Positions 11,925 to 23,505 of a stretch of 64,000 nucleotides of DNA are shown one piece after another. A model generated the notes under the pieces. It ran no database searches and was not told where the DNA came from. It worked only from the letters and a program-made list of their open reading frames with translations. The position numbers were made by a program, and so were the translations under genes. Numbering within the stretch: position 1 is the first letter of the stretch; every line of letters begins with the position of its first letter. Location of the stretch: positions 1,356,001-1,420,000 of the forward strand of contig CAHIKZ030005207.1 of the NCBI GenBank assembly GCA_903632075.3, read 5' to 3'. The stretch comes from Acanthosepion pharaonis (taxonomy: Eukaryota; Mollusca; Cephalopoda; Sepiida; Sepiidae).

Positions 11925-12100
11925 CGTCTGACCCCCATCTCTTCTACCCCCAGCTATGGGTTAAATAGCAAGACAGACTGGATCTTATAACCTTCGTTGT
12001 CAACCAGTTTATTGCACAAATAAACGGCAGCCTACTGCGGGAAAATCTGTCTAGTCAATCATGAATCGAAAGAGACATGACCGCCCAAGTATATGAACAC
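11925..12100 (+). mobile_element. SINE S1, 5'-truncated
   Basis: Matches 33870-34030 from the CCAGCTATGGGTTAAATAG block to the end (ATGAATCGAAAGAGACATGA). The tRNA-like head is missing. Confidence 0.6.
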
Positions 12101-12104
12101 TCTC

Positions 12105-12190
12105 CTCACTTCGACGCCATCCTTAAGTGTCTTGTCCTACATGACTTGGATGATTATGGATCTCCACGGCTTCATTTTCTTTAATATCAC
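12105..12190 (-). mobile_element. LINE 3' fragment
   Basis: The minus strand encodes ENEAVEIHNHPSHVGQDT. This matches the last residues of the LINE also seen at 37925 (QEIVEIHNHPRHEV). Confidence 0.5.
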
Positions 12191-12314
12191 TCCTCTTATA
12201 TGGCATTAGATGCTGGACAATGACACTTGAAACAAGAAAAAAGGTGATTCTGCAGGAAGACGCTGCTAATTCCATGGACAGAACATGTCAGCCGACTTTA
12301 ATGAAGCATCGTTA

Positions 12315-12660
12315 TTTTATTTTTTTTTTTTTTTTTTTTTTTAAGCATTTCACCCCAAGCAAGGCGGGAAGCCACTAGGACGCAAGGGGTTACAGAAAAT
12401 AGCAAGATCAGATAGGACTGATAGAAGAAAGGATGAGGGTAGTAGGTAGATTAAGGCAGCTGGAGATGTCGATTGACATTACACTTGAATAGCTGAAGAT
12501 TATAGCTCACAGGGAAAGAGGAGAAGGGAAGAGAGTTCCACAGGCGAGAGGTGCGAGACATGAAGCTATTAGAGTAGAAGAAACTGTTACATTTAGGAGT
12601 TTCGACAGTGAAGGGGTGAGAGCGGGATGCCAGCCTCGTAGGGCGCTCTATATTTGGCTG
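12315..12660 (-). mobile_element. LINE C-terminus, 3' UTR and A-tail
   Basis: The minus strand reads SFMSRTSRLWNSLPFSSFP, then NRHLQLP-like sequence and a 3' block ending CCTTGCTTGGGGTGAAATG plus an A-run (T's at 12318-12344). It is a clear 5'-truncated LINE insertion. The retained open segment is about 60 residues. Confidence 0.65.
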
Positions 12661-12754
12661 TTTTTGTCTTCACTATATTTATTCATTAGGTTGTCATAAA
12701 TAATTTCTGTTTTGGAGAACCAATTATAATGATGACTGTGTCATTCTAACTGCT

Positions 12755-13400
12755 AACCATACTTAGTCCTGGGTATGAAAATAAACTACATTCGGCAGCA
12801 AGGCTTTTGATCGGGAGATTGGAAGTTTTGAGGAGCGTGGAGTCACGTCTTAATTGCTGCTGTTCCAGGTCCACCCGGGTCTTTGGGTGGTAGAACCTGC
12901 TAGGATCCCAGTTATAGGACAAATAGTGAACCCCCAAACAAAAATAAAAACCCATGAAAATATAAAAATAAATTTTTATAGTAAAAATACCAACAATATA
13001 TTTTATATTAAAGACATTACCAACAATACCAAAGACATTACCAACAATACCATTTGTAGTAAACTTACCAACAATACATCAATCAAGATGTAAGAACTCT
13101 TTTTATGATATTAATCCTTATAATATCCTACAGATTTCTTAAAGAAATCAAACTGTATTCCAAAATATGACTTCAACATAAAACACACAAATCACTTCTT
13201 TTAGTAATTATGTCCACACAAACATGTATATACAAAAAAAAACAAAAAAAACAGAGTATCATCTACCATGTATTCAATTGTGAAAGCAGAATAACATATA
13301 TATATATTTTTATTATTTCAAAGCTCTCAAGAAAATTAAATTTCGGCATTGAATAACCCATAAGGAGTTAATGTGCTGTTAAACAAACAAATCAAATCAA
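12755..13400 (+). mobile_element. SINE-like family S2 with internal minisatellite
   Basis: Starts AGTCCTGGGTATGAAAATAA and passes a GGCAGCAAGGCTTTTGATCGG block and a CCAGTTATAGGACAAATAG block. It then enters four imperfect copies of TTACCAACAATACC (12985-13080). The 3' end, ATTGAATAACCCATAAGGAG with a CAAA-rich tail, appears at 13346-13400, after about 250 bp of other AT-rich sequence. Related copies lie at 45080, 47415 and 62505. Confidence 0.65.
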
Positions 13401-13559
13401 CTAATCATACATCGTAGTCAAGAATAAATTTGGAGTTTACTAACATTACTTAGATTTTGGACGTCGGTAGTAGTCCACAGCAGAAATGTAATTCTCCCCC
13501 ATGTCAACGAGAAATCGTGTACAGCAATAACAACACAAGAAGATATTTTGTAACTTCGT

Positions 13560-13880
13560 TGATCTGTTTTACTCCACCTGACAAATTCACCTAGAATTAC
13601 ACCATCTGATAACTACTATTTTTGGATCGTGCAAAACGTTTCTAAGACGAAAACTTTGACTCTTCTTTTCATTACAAAGAGTTTGCCGAAAACCTTTTCA
13701 CATCAAAATCTAGAGAATTTTGCTCAAGAGGTATTGACGAACTACCTAATAAGTGGCAACAACTCATTGCAAATAATGATGAATTTATTATTGAATAAAA
13801 TGTAATGGTACTTTATATAGAAATTTTATTTCTACTGGAAGTGTTATAACATGCGACGAAAAATTGTCGGACTCTATTCT
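13560..13880 (+). mobile_element. Mariner transposase C-terminal remnant
   Basis: Readable pieces are a TPSDNYYF-like block (APSDYHLF in mariners, carrying the third catalytic Asp) and a terminal IDELPNKW or LISGNNSLQIMMN, depending on frame. The ending ELPNKWQQLIANNDEF matches the usual mariner C-terminus. Frameshifts break the rest. A second homologous ending lies at 14585-14790. Confidence 0.65.
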
Positions 13881-13919
13881 TCCAGTATCTGTTGATATTT
13901 CTCAAATGATGTATTATGT

Positions 13920-14208
13920 ACACTATTTACATTATTCGGACTATTGTCCTCATTTTTTCACCATATTTATTATAACGTTTCGGCCGTTGTAGGCTCCGGC
14001 CTTCGTCAGGTGGTTGGAATGTCGAACTGAACCCTTTATTTCGCTCACTGGGCTAGACTGTTCTAGTTCCACGTACCATGTCTAATGGATGTCAGTTATC
14101 TCCTGTTAATTCCACTCTCCAAGATCTCCACCGCCTTAACCAGGTATTGAACTCACACTTTTGGGGTCACTGGATCTAACTAACGCCTTTATTCACTCTG
14201 CCATAGAA
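13920..14208 (-). mobile_element. Fold-back SINE-like element F1, minus copy
   Basis: On the minus strand it has a tRNA-like head (ATGGCAGAGTGAATAAAGGC, then GTGAGTTCAATACC as B box). A body and a tail containing CTGACGAAGGCC...GGCCGAAACG and AATGAGGACAATAG follow, ending GTAAATAG. It lies head to head with 14352-14562, giving an inverted pair with about 143 bp between the heads. Confidence 0.65.
13977..14009 (-). ncRNA. Hammerhead-like core motif (F1)
   Basis: The minus strand gives CTGACGA, one extra A, a perfect 4-bp GGCC/GGCC stem with a 12-nt loop, then GAAAC. All core bases match the hammerhead consensus apart from the extra base. Confidence 0.4.
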
Positions 14209-14351
14209 ATGAATACAATATGGGAACCAGTAATAAGGAGTGCCAGAGAAAAGCGATAACAACAAAAATTGCAATATGAGCTCTGGTAAAATTTGTTTGT
14301 TGAAGACATTAGGTTTATAATACCCAGAAATTCAGACACAGATATCCTCAA

Positions 14352-14562
14352 GGACACATGGCACAGTGGATAAAGGCGTTAGTTAGATCCAGTGACAGGA
14401 CCCAAAGCGTGTGAGATTAACAACTGATAACTGACATTCATTAGAATCGTGAGAAAGAAAAATAAAGTTCAGTTCGACATTCCAACCACCTGAAGAACGG
14501 ACGAAACGAATAAATATGGCGACAAATCCGAATGCTCCGAATAATGTAGATAGTGTCTATTC
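14352..14562 (+). mobile_element. Fold-back SINE-like element F1, plus copy
   Basis: Head GGCACAGTGGATAAAGGCG, body TTCAGTTCGACATTCCAACC, tail AATAAATATGGCGACAA ending near AATAATGTAGATAG. It is the mirror partner of 13920-14208. Confidence 0.65.
14490..14507 (+). ncRNA. Hammerhead-like motif with collapsed hairpin
   Basis: CTGAAGA and GAAAC are kept, but the hairpin between them is reduced to about six bases, so it could not fold as in other F1 copies. Confidence 0.3.
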
Positions 14563-14584
14563 TTCCAATTCATCATATTTACCT

Positions 14585-14790
14585 GATCTTGAGGAAATCT
14601 TTTTATAATGAAAACCAGATTTAAGAAGTCATTGAAATTTTTTTTCGTAAAAGTTGCTGAATTTTATCCCAAAGTTATCAAAGAGCTGCCTAATAAATGG
14701 TAACAAGTCATTGCAAATAATAATATATAACTGAATAACATGTAATTGTACTTTTTTAAGAATAAATTTGATAAAAACGGAAATTATCTA
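14585..14790 (+). mobile_element. Second mariner C-terminal remnant
   Basis: The block KELPNKW followed by QVIANNN (14685-14730) repeats the ending seen at 13750-13790 in direct orientation. It is heavily decayed upstream. Confidence 0.55.
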
Positions 14791-15054
14791 TGAGTAAACA
14801 TTTTATATATATATATATATATATATAATCAAAACGCCGTCGTTTTAGAGTTTATTCCAAGATCAGCAGATAAAACTTTAAAAAAGAAATGAAAAAAAAA
14901 ACTTTCGATGAAATTCGAATTCTTATCGCTTATCCTTATGAGCCTGTTAAATCGGAACTGAACCTTAACGATTAAGATACGGATCACTTCAGTCTTCATG
15001 TAAATTGATCCATACAACTGCAAATCTCATAAGTATATGGTTGAGAGCTTTTTA
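14791..15054. repeat. (TA)n microsatellite and unassigned flank
   Basis: A short (TA)n tract lies at about 14803-14827. The rest has no recognised feature. Confidence 0.6.
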
Positions 15055-15300
15055 TTTTATTTCATTTTCCCTTCACTGTTTCTAATGTCATTTTACTGAT
15101 ACTTAATATTTTACTTAGCTTTTGAAAGGCATCTTTTCCCTTTCCAATGCGCTTTACGATTTTGGTTTCACATTTTTCTATCCTGTTGAAAAACACTACC
15201 CAGATATTTGAATTCTGTACTTGTTCAACTTGGCATCTCTAATTCGTAGCTAACATGAGCTTTTTTTTCTTGTTGACAGCCATGTAATTCTGTTTTTGTG
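15055..15300 (-). mobile_element. LINE reverse transcriptase fragment (thumb region)
   Basis: The minus strand encodes pieces matching KYLGS...EDGKCETKI..RIGK.KDAFQKLSKILS, the segment just after the YADD box in the dominant LINE family. It is out of frame in several places. Confidence 0.55.
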
Positions 15301-16394
15301 TTTGATTGTTTTTTTTTTGTTTTGTTTGTTTGTTTTTGTTTTTTTCATTTGATTTGTTAGTGCTTTCTACTCACTTTGCCTTGATTTAGAAAAAAAACAA
15401 CATACTTCTTTAGTAGGGCGGGAAATCCCTTTTTGATAGGGCCGAATACGTGTTAACACTCCTCTGTAATAATGAAGTGGTTGACGTTCTAACAACGCTA
15501 ACAAACGTTTACTTTTCTCAGAAAAAAAGGTAGGAAATCATCACAGAAAAAGCTGGACTCTCTTGTTAACATCTTGTGTCACACAGGTGATGATTAATTT
15601 TCTCATGAACGTCGTTCTCGGAATGAGTGAAAATCCAGCATCTGTGCAAATTCTTTAAAATTCAGTTGAAAGAAAAACTGAAAGACAAATGGGTTGAAGA
15701 AATAATGAAGTGGCTGTAATAATAGTACTAGAAGCATTGTTGTAACAACTGGGCTGAACAATTTTAGTTCTGTGTTGATTGGATTGCGTGACCAAAAAAA
15801 AAATAAATAAATAAATGCCGAAGAGCGGAGCGGTTGATTCAAACGAATCACGCCATTTCTTGTCATCTATAACCGATTTCTAAAAAAAAAAATTTAAAAA
15901 AATAGTCTCCTTCTGTCGAAAAAGCCTTTTCACTTCGAGATTTATCTCTGTTTATTTAATCAAGCTGCAGGATTTCTTTTGTTTTTATTATTATTTTAGA
16001 GAGGAGGCAAATTAAGGGGTACAGTGTTTCCAACGAAGTCAACGTTCTCTAACTAGAGTAAATCCAGAAACCGGTCAAGCTATCGTCTGTGTTTATCCAA
16101 TTTACACTTTCACTAGCTCCTATTCAAAAGTATCATATATTCCTTCTGTAATAGTTCTACTCAAAAGATTTCTTTTTAAGGCTAAAGTCTTCCGTTTAAT
16201 CTAGTTATTATTTTTTCATCTCGTTCACCAAATCTAACGAGTCCAATTTAGCATTTGATTGATTTGTTTTGTAGGTTATTCTAAACCAAATTTTTTAAGA
16301 TAATAATGGCTTAGTTAATTAACCTATAGCTGGGGCGAAATAAGTGGATTCTTACCTTTTCCAAAAGTATTTACGCGTGAGTGAATGTAACTAT
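15301..16394. other. Unassigned AT-rich tract
   Basis: A short (GTTT)n stretch lies at about 15305-15340 and A-runs near 15880. No gene was recognised. Confidence 0.35.
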
Positions 16395-16591
16395 TATATA
16401 TAGTTTTAAGGTATGCTATATTTATGGGTTAAGGTGATCAATATCAGGATAGAGCATATATAAATATGTAAGTGGACATTGAAGTCATCACCCAGAGACG
16501 ACAATATGTTTCGTGTTTAGGCGCAATCGTCACACTTTTGCACCTAAGCATTGAAATGCTGTTGTCTCTGGGTGTTGACTTTAATGTCCAC
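16395..16591 (+). mobile_element. Hairpin element R4, copy 1
   Basis: Arms 16472-16512 and 16553-16591 are inverted repeats (GTGGACATTGAAGTC / GACTTTAATGTCCAC at the outer ends). The outer flank TAGTTTTAAGGTATGCTATA and ATATTTATGGGTTAAGGTG is shared with a second copy at 62979-63172, in the opposite orientation. No coding content. Confidence 0.65.
16508..16533 (-). ncRNA. Degenerate hammerhead-like motif in R4
   Basis: The minus strand reads GTGACGA...GAAAC. Core base 3 is G, which breaks the 3-8 pair, so this copy is probably inactive. Confidence 0.2.
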
Positions 16592-16934
16592 ATTTGTTTT
16601 GTATTATATTTCTGAGTAGCTCTTTTCCTAAGCTAGTCTCCACCTTAGGATTACAGAGCTCATCTACTCTGCTGTTTAATCAATAACTGTTAGGGATAGG
16701 AAAATGAATGGGTTTATTTTTCCCCAAGGGCATTAGAAGGAAACTGAATCGAAAAGAAATTGAACTACTCACGTAGAATTTATTTTTCGCGCCGATAATT
16801 CTGACACTATCTTGGCATATTTGCTCAAAATAAAATATTTTTACTCGTGAAATTTCATTGAGTTGTACATGATTTAATTTCGGCAAATACAACAGAAAAA
16901 AAAATAGATTAAACGTGAGCCGTTTTTTTTTTTT

Positions 16935-18014
16935 TTTCTTCGCTGATTTTAGTATAGGTACCTCAACGAGATCGCTAAAAAAAAAGAGTATAGCATGATG
17001 AAAAAGACGCCAAACTTGACGAAAACAAAATTTTACCGTCTAAATGTTTGTTATTATTAAGAGGAAAGTATTGGGGGGGGTATTTTTTTACATTTTTAAG
17101 CGTTCCTAGCACGTCCGAAATTTTCGTTAAAAATCTTTTTTTTTTTCTTTCGAGTCAGCAAAATTAACCATTTTTTTTTCCATTTTATAAAAAACTAGAA
17201 ATCTCACTTTGAAATTCTTTTAAATATCAATTATCATTTTTTCAAAACTTATTTTAAGAAAATCAGAAATTATGTTTATTTAAAATATTTTGAACCAAGC
17301 TTAACTTAGCTTCTGCGCCGAAAAGATGTAATTTAAAAATAAAACAGAGCAGGTCATAAACATTCGCATCACTTGACAGGTGATAAATGAAATATTGAAG
17401 GATTCCGTGAGGATAATTTGTTCTATGGAAGGAGAAAAGTGCAATAATTTATATTTAAGTGAGCAAATTATTTACCTTGTTATTTTTAAGGAAAACTTTC
17501 AGCGCTCTATTTTTTTTTTGTACTTATCTTTAACCTTTACGTTTACGATGATTTATGGAAAATATATTATAAAGAAATTAAAATAAGACTGTTAAGAGTG
17601 AGATTAAATTTCATATTTCATAAGAAATGTAATTAATTTATAGGTACCTTATGAAATTTTATCAGAAGTGTACATAAAATACTATAATTTTATGTACATT
17701 TATTACATTTTACTGTGTTATTTGTATTTCCATTCATTTTATTATTAATTTTGATATTTCATTTATGGAAAAATGTCATAACTGTGATTCATATAAAAAT
17801 AAGATCATATAAATTTCATAAGATGATACTGATACCTGTAGGTACCCTTCTCAGTTGAAATTGAAAAATCAAGTTAACAAGGTTTTTTTTTTTTAATCAA
17901 AATTTAGAATGTTCTAAAAATAAAGAAAAAAAACTAAAAAAAAGTTTGGTCTTTCCTCTTAATAATAACATAAGCATTTAGACGATAAAATTTTGTTTTC
18001 GGCAAGGTTGGCGT

Positions 18015-18046
<32 letters not shown>

Positions 18047-18085
18047 CTTTAGCGATTTCGTAGAGGTACCTATTTTAGAGGTACC
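16935..18085. mobile_element. 1.1-kb non-autonomous element with long inverted ends
   Basis: Left arm 16950-17070 and right arm 17940-18070 are inverted copies sharing TAGGTACCT, CGCTAAA, GACGCCAA, ACAAAATTTTA and TTATTATTAAGAGGAAAG. The interior is very AT-rich with an inner hairpin at 17669-17698. No transposase is encoded. A truncated relative lies at 25200-25362. Confidence 0.65.
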
Positions 18086-18412
18086 TAGCCTGAGAAAAAT
18101 GACGTCAAGACACTTTTGTTTCCTGTGAGACTTTTAAACGATTCTAACTTAAGAAAAAAGATTTATAAAAAGTTGGTCAATAAATGTAAATATTTGAAAT
18201 TTCTTCTTTTATTTATACTTTAAATATTTTTTTAATCAAATTTATGTCGACTCTCTCTCTCTCTTATTGGTCAACAAAACGATCGTGTAGCACGCTTTAA
18301 TTAGTTAATATTTTGCTAAATATTATTAACGGATAAGAACAATAGTAGTGCTCATATTCTGTATCAGTTTATAAGAGGACACTTAGCGATATTGATTTTT
18401 TTTTCTTTAACC

Positions 18413-18448
<36 letters not shown>

Positions 18449-19540
18449 AGGCCCACCGGAAAGTATCTCTGAAGGAAGCAGTTGAAGACGGAAGCATAAA
18501 AAATTTGGCGGAAAGATTTTCAAACAAATTTTTATAAAATCCTGAAATATATTGAGAACAGGAAAATAGAGTACTTTTTCAATGTATTAACACGATACAA
18601 ACAAGTACGAATAAATATGTATAATTTCATTGAAATAACAGAATATGACGCTTAGATATTTCTATAATATGTAGGAAGTAGTGATGATTATAATATGGTC
18701 AGAATATTGAGAAGGTATCCAAACAACAACGATGATAATGATGATGATAAATATTAATAAACTAAACACAAAACATACAAACATCATTTAATAAATGCAG
18801 CTCTGGTACGACAATGACGAGGAAAAGGGAAACCGAAATGTTCATTGATTATCTTGTTAAAGCGGAATAACATTTTTTAAATATCCTACCTGTAAAATTA
18901 TGGATTATTCGATTTTTTTAAACTTGGATTGTTTTTATTGTACTTATTTGTTTATTTTCTGGCTTTTCAATTTTGAATGAAATTGAATTAAAATGAGAAT
19001 AAAGCTTAAAAATTTTCGAGTGAGAAGAGGAAATAAAGGGAGATAACAACAACAGAAGACAAGAATGAGTGTTGTAACTATCGCTATTGATAAAGCAATG
19101 ACAAAGAGGATGTTTGAATGGTTGGAAGAGAACAGGTCTGATAAATAAAAAGATGCGATGCACATTGAAACCGTCTATGAAAATCAGGCGCCTTCCATTT
19201 TGTTCCGTACTGAAGAGTTCATAATAGGAACTCTTCTGTATTGGGAGAGAGAGAGAAAAGAAAGCTAAAAAATGATTAAAAAATTTTACAAAAAGACGAG
19301 ATAGAACAAAACTAATGAAAAAAATGGAAAAGAGTAACACTAAAAAAAGAATCTGAAATAAGATTTTCAAAAAATCCATCCGTCCAAACATGATACCGCC
19401 TTTAAAGTAGGAAGTAGATTTAGGTTCTTCTGTTGAAGAAGTATTGTTATTATTTCTTCCGTGTTTTTTCATCTTTTAACGTTACTGCAGTGTGTACGTC
19501 ATGCATATGAATACACTATTTACTGTCGTCAGCAGATTCC
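18086..19540. other. AT-rich tract with one long uncharacterised ORF
   Basis: A (AT)n run lies at 18418-18445. An ATG-started minus-strand frame of 184 codons (18918-19472) is hydrophobic in its first half, but its composition simply follows the local A/T bias. I see no domain and do not call it a gene. It sits directly downstream, on the minus strand, of the CpG-rich patch at 19543-19800. Confidence 0.3.
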
Positions 19541-19542
19541 TT

Positions 19543-19800
19543 TTATTTGATATCCCAATGGCTACAGGCGAGTTTCCTTTTCACTGCCTGCCTGTCTGTA
19601 TGCGAATTTGAAAGGACCCACATCTCGTCTGTGGTGCTGTTGTTTTTCACGTTTTGTTGCGAGTCTCTGGCTCTGTCGGGATTACAACGACCGAGGGCTC
19701 GCCGCCGGAAGTGATGACTTTTTCCTCTCTGTTTACTCGCTACGTTCCGATTTTGACCGCCAGAGGGTGCTGCCATGACGCTTCTTTTTCACTTGTTTAC
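19543..19800. promoter_or_regulatory. CpG-rich patch with CTCF-like and ETS-like sites
   Basis: This short G+C-rich island stands out from the AT-rich surroundings. It has CCGGAAGTG (about 19706-19714), an ETS/GABP consensus, and ACCGCCAGAGGGTGCTG (about 19757-19773), close to the CTCF core. A minus-strand ATG in a good start context begins a 77-codon frame starting MAAPSGGQNRN (19543-19776), which could be a first exon. Nothing links it to a known protein. Confidence 0.35.
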
Positions 19801-20690
19801 CTTCCTTCGTTTCGAACTTTAATTGACTAAGAAGCAATGACAAACGATTATTATTATTATTATTAAGAAGATAAGATTTTTAGCTTTTTAAATTTTTCTG
19901 ACAGTTTTTTTGTTTTTGCAGATCTGATTGTTATATATATATATATATATATAGTTGAATATTATTTTCTTTTACTCGCAACTGCACTTTGTCATTGTTA
20001 TAGTATAAAACTCGTCCGGTATTCATTATAAACAAATCTCTTGTTTCGTTATTTCTCTCGGCAGTGACTTTATTATATTTGAGTAGGAAAAAAAAAAAAC
20101 TTAAATTTACTTTGTACATCCAGCCGAAACTGAATCTTCGTTTATGTATATAAAAGTACCAACAGATGTTCAGAGGTTTTTGTCGTGTGAATGTCAGAAA
20201 TATTTATCCTATAATGTTGCAGTATGGGAAAAGTGCTTTAATTTTTATGGCCCATTTTACTTACAATATTGCCACGAATTGCTTCTAGCAAAAACTGCGT
20301 TCATGCTTATCATTTGAACATGATATTTCTTGTATAAATAAAGTCGAACTTCAACTTCAAAATATCGACACGACTGTATATTCTGCGGAGTTGGAAAACC
20401 TCATAATTTAGACTATTTGTCTTCTAAAAATACAATGAAAATATTAATGAAACGCTCCGCTAAATAACTATCGGTTGTTTCCATTTTATAAGGGTTCATC
20501 TTTCTATTTGAGCTAACAAATCAGATCGATCACATTAAATAAATCGAATTATTTAACGGTGTTGTCATGAGAGAATTTATTTATTATGATTTATTTTCTT
20601 GTAATTTTCTATTTCTTTTTATTTCGTATTTATTTCTCCTTTCCTTTTTTTATTTTACTTTTAAAATTCTTTGAATTGAAACATTGTTAC
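19780..20690. other. Unassigned AT-rich tract
   Basis: Short (TTA)n near 19850 and (TA)n at 19931-19952. No gene was recognised. Confidence 0.4.
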
Positions 20691-20696
20691 AGTAGG

Positions 20697-22262
20697 TAGC
20701 AAAAGTATTTAACACATTGTTTTTTTTTTACATATCTCAAAAAATAACAGATCAATTTCAACGAAACTTATAGGAAATATTTAAACGAACATTGTCGATC
20801 AAAACATAGAAGGAAAATTTAAAATCACTGTTTTGAGAAACATTTATTAATAAATAAAATAACCCATATGCAAAAGTATTTAACACACTTTACTAATATT
20901 TAGTACAGTAGCCTCTGTTCTGCTTCACAGCCTCCAGTCGTTTCCCGTAGTCTTCAACTAGTTTCTTGCAGGTACTTGTTGGTATTTTGACCCATTCTGC
21001 TTTACAAATTTTCTTCAATTTGTTTAAATTCGATGGATTTCTTTTATGAACTCGTAACTTCAATAGTTTCCACAAATTTTAGATTAGATTTAAATCCGGT
21101 GACTGGCTTGGCCATTCCAGTAAACTAATGTCATTATTATTAAACCAATTCTTAGTTGTTTTAGCAGTATGCTTCGGGTCATTGTCTTGCTGAAATACAA
21201 AATCACGACCATGTCCCAAAGATGTGGCACTGTTCAAGAGTTGACAAAATCTGAATGTATTTTGCAGCATTCATTGTTCCTTCGATGATTTTCATTTTTC
21301 CTACTCCATTTGAGGAAAAACAACCCCACATCATAATATTTCCACCCCCACGTTTGACTGTAGGGATGTTATTTGCTGGCTCGTATTCCGCTCCTTTTTT
21401 CCTCCATACATGAGTGCGCATATTTCGTCCGTAAACCTCAATTTTCGTTTCGTCTGACCAAATTACTTTCTCCCAGAAATCATTAGATTCAATTTCATAT
21501 TGCTTTACAAAATTCAAACGGGCTTGTACATGTCGGCGTTTCAGTAATGGAGTCTTTCTCGGTGATATTGAACTGAGACCTGCACGATTCAGTGATCTTT
21601 TAATTGTATCTTTACTAACTTCAATTCCGGCATTTTTCAAATCATTCTGAATTTCTCGACGAGTTGAAAATGGATTTTTCTTCACAGTACGGGAAATGTA
21701 TCGCTCATTAGCCCCATTTAAGATACGGGGACGACCACTCCTTTGAATGTTTTCAATAGTATCGAATTTTTCCATTTTCGAACAACAGCACAAAATGTAC
21801 TCACAAGGAAATTCAAATCTTGAGCGATTTTTCTATATCCCTTACCATCTTTGTGATTCTTTATGATCTTCTTGCGCATGTCGTTCGACAATTCTTTTGT
21901 TTTCACCATTTTCTTGCAGTAGTGGCAACAGAATAGCTTCAGTGTCTCAGAGCTGTTATCTAATAGCCAGTTGAGTGTCGTGCAGTGCTGTCATTGGTCG
22001 ACATATCACATCATATCAATATGGGTAGGAATCCTGACGACACGTCTCTTCTAGCATAATATTTGCATTGGTGTTAAATACTTTTGCATATGGGTTATTT
22101 TATTTATTGTTAATAAATGTTTCTCAAAACAGTGGTTTTAAATTTTCCTTCGATGTTTTGATCGACAATGTTCGTTTAAATATTTCCTATAAGTTTCGTT
22201 GAAATTGATCTGTTATTTTTTGAGATATGAAAGAAAAGCCAATGTGTTAAATACTTTTGCTA
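20697..22262 (-). mobile_element. Tc1-type transposon, full length, inactive
   Basis: Terminal inverted repeats of about 190 bp (20697-20890 and 22071-22262) begin GCAAAAGTATTTAACAC and sit between TA dinucleotides. The minus-strand transposase starts MVKTKELSNDMRKKI at 21909. Its paired helix-turn-helix is followed by GRPRILN, then VIWSDETKIEVYG (first Asp) and VFQQDNDPKHTA (second Asp). WPSQSPDLNLI comes next, and the expected catalytic Glu codon is a TAA stop (21079-21081), after which NLWKLL resumes. Counting residues gives DD34E. Two frameshifts (near 21775 and 21240) add to the damage. A working protein would be about 340 residues. The TIR also repeats its own end inside (20868-20886), giving an indirect-repeat layout. 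Confidence 0.93.
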
Positions 22263-22467
22263 TATTAGCCTCAGAGAGCAGTATTTTCTTCGAGGAAAGA
22301 ACATTTTTTTTATTCGCTTTTTCAATTGAGACAGTGCATTACTATTTTAAAATTAATTCTGAAACGAACCTAAAACGGCTTCTTTTTTTTTCTTTTACTT
22401 AAATATATACACGAACTAGTCTTAAAAGCTTGAAATTCATTAACCCTAATCACCTATCGATTCGAAT

Positions 22468-23060
22468 TATCTATATATAAAACAGGATGCCTGTGTGTCT
22501 GTCTGATACCTTTTCACTCGAGATCCATCCAACCGACTTTGATCAAACTTGGCATATACATTGTACAATGTAAGAGATAGGTTCTTATAGTAAAAAAAAT
22601 TCATATTTAAAAAAAAAAATCAATAATCGACAACCCGATCAAAAATCGATAAATTCAACTTTTTTCCTCCGATTTCATTCAAAGTCGGTATGTATGTTAT
22701 TTATATCATGAAGAGCTCAACAATACATCATTTTTATTTTTACGTCACTGCGTTTAAAGAAAAATCGCTCTCAACACATATTTTAAACTAAAATCTCCCT
22801 CACTTTTCAAGCAATCTAATACAAACTTCGCTCACTTGTAGTTGATTGTTTAACAGTCATTTAACTTGATAATTGAGTCTATCCGTATAGTGAAAACCCG
22901 CATAAATAGCGAAAAATGGCGATTATTACTAGTTTCTTTCTTATTTCTCAGTGATCTTTCAACCAATTTTCATCAAACTTAACAGTTGCTCTATAAATGC
23001 TCTATCTTCTTTATATCCCCGGTAGCACATTGACAAATTGAATTTAAAAACTCCAAAATA
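22468..23060. mobile_element. Candidate Helentron-like or related terminal fragment
   Basis: Begins TATATATAAAACAGGATGCC, then a GTCTGTCTG run and CCAACCGACTTTGATCAAAC. A related phrase recurs at 22960 (CCAATTTTCATCAAAC). This opening is common at one end of dispersed, poorly classified elements in aquatic invertebrates. The opposite type of end occurs at 28570-29330. No helicase frame is visible. Confidence 0.3.
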
Positions 23061-23468
23061 ATTGTGGTCTGATGCGGTTTTATTGATTCAAAATGTTTTT
23101 TAATGAAAGTATTTTAAAGTAATTGAAGAAGATACTCTGTTAAATCTAAACATGATGCTGTTTTTACTCCATTCTAATTGAACGCTTTTTCTGATCGACC
23201 AGATAGTTATGGCTGATAGTTTGTAACAAACCTTTTGTTGGCTCTATACTTCGAATAGCAAGAATTGTATGGTATAGATTTTTCTTTCATTTTTGAAATG
23301 CAAAAAATTGGTCTAATGTGAGTTTTTTTGAAAAAGTTAACTTAAATCTTAGCTCAATGGGAGGAAGAAAAACTCGTGAAAATTCTCTATTGGACCTCGG
23401 TCAGAAGAGAGATCAGCTGCAAGGCATCTTGATTTTTGGAGATGCCTCTGTAAACTGTAGTATCATCA

Positions 23469-23505
<37 letters not shown>

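Noticed and set aside
18918..19472. 184-codon hydrophobic frame starting at an ATG
   Set aside because: Composition simply follows the local A/T bias and no domain or homologue was recognised. It is noted in the tract entry because it lies downstream of the CpG-rich patch.
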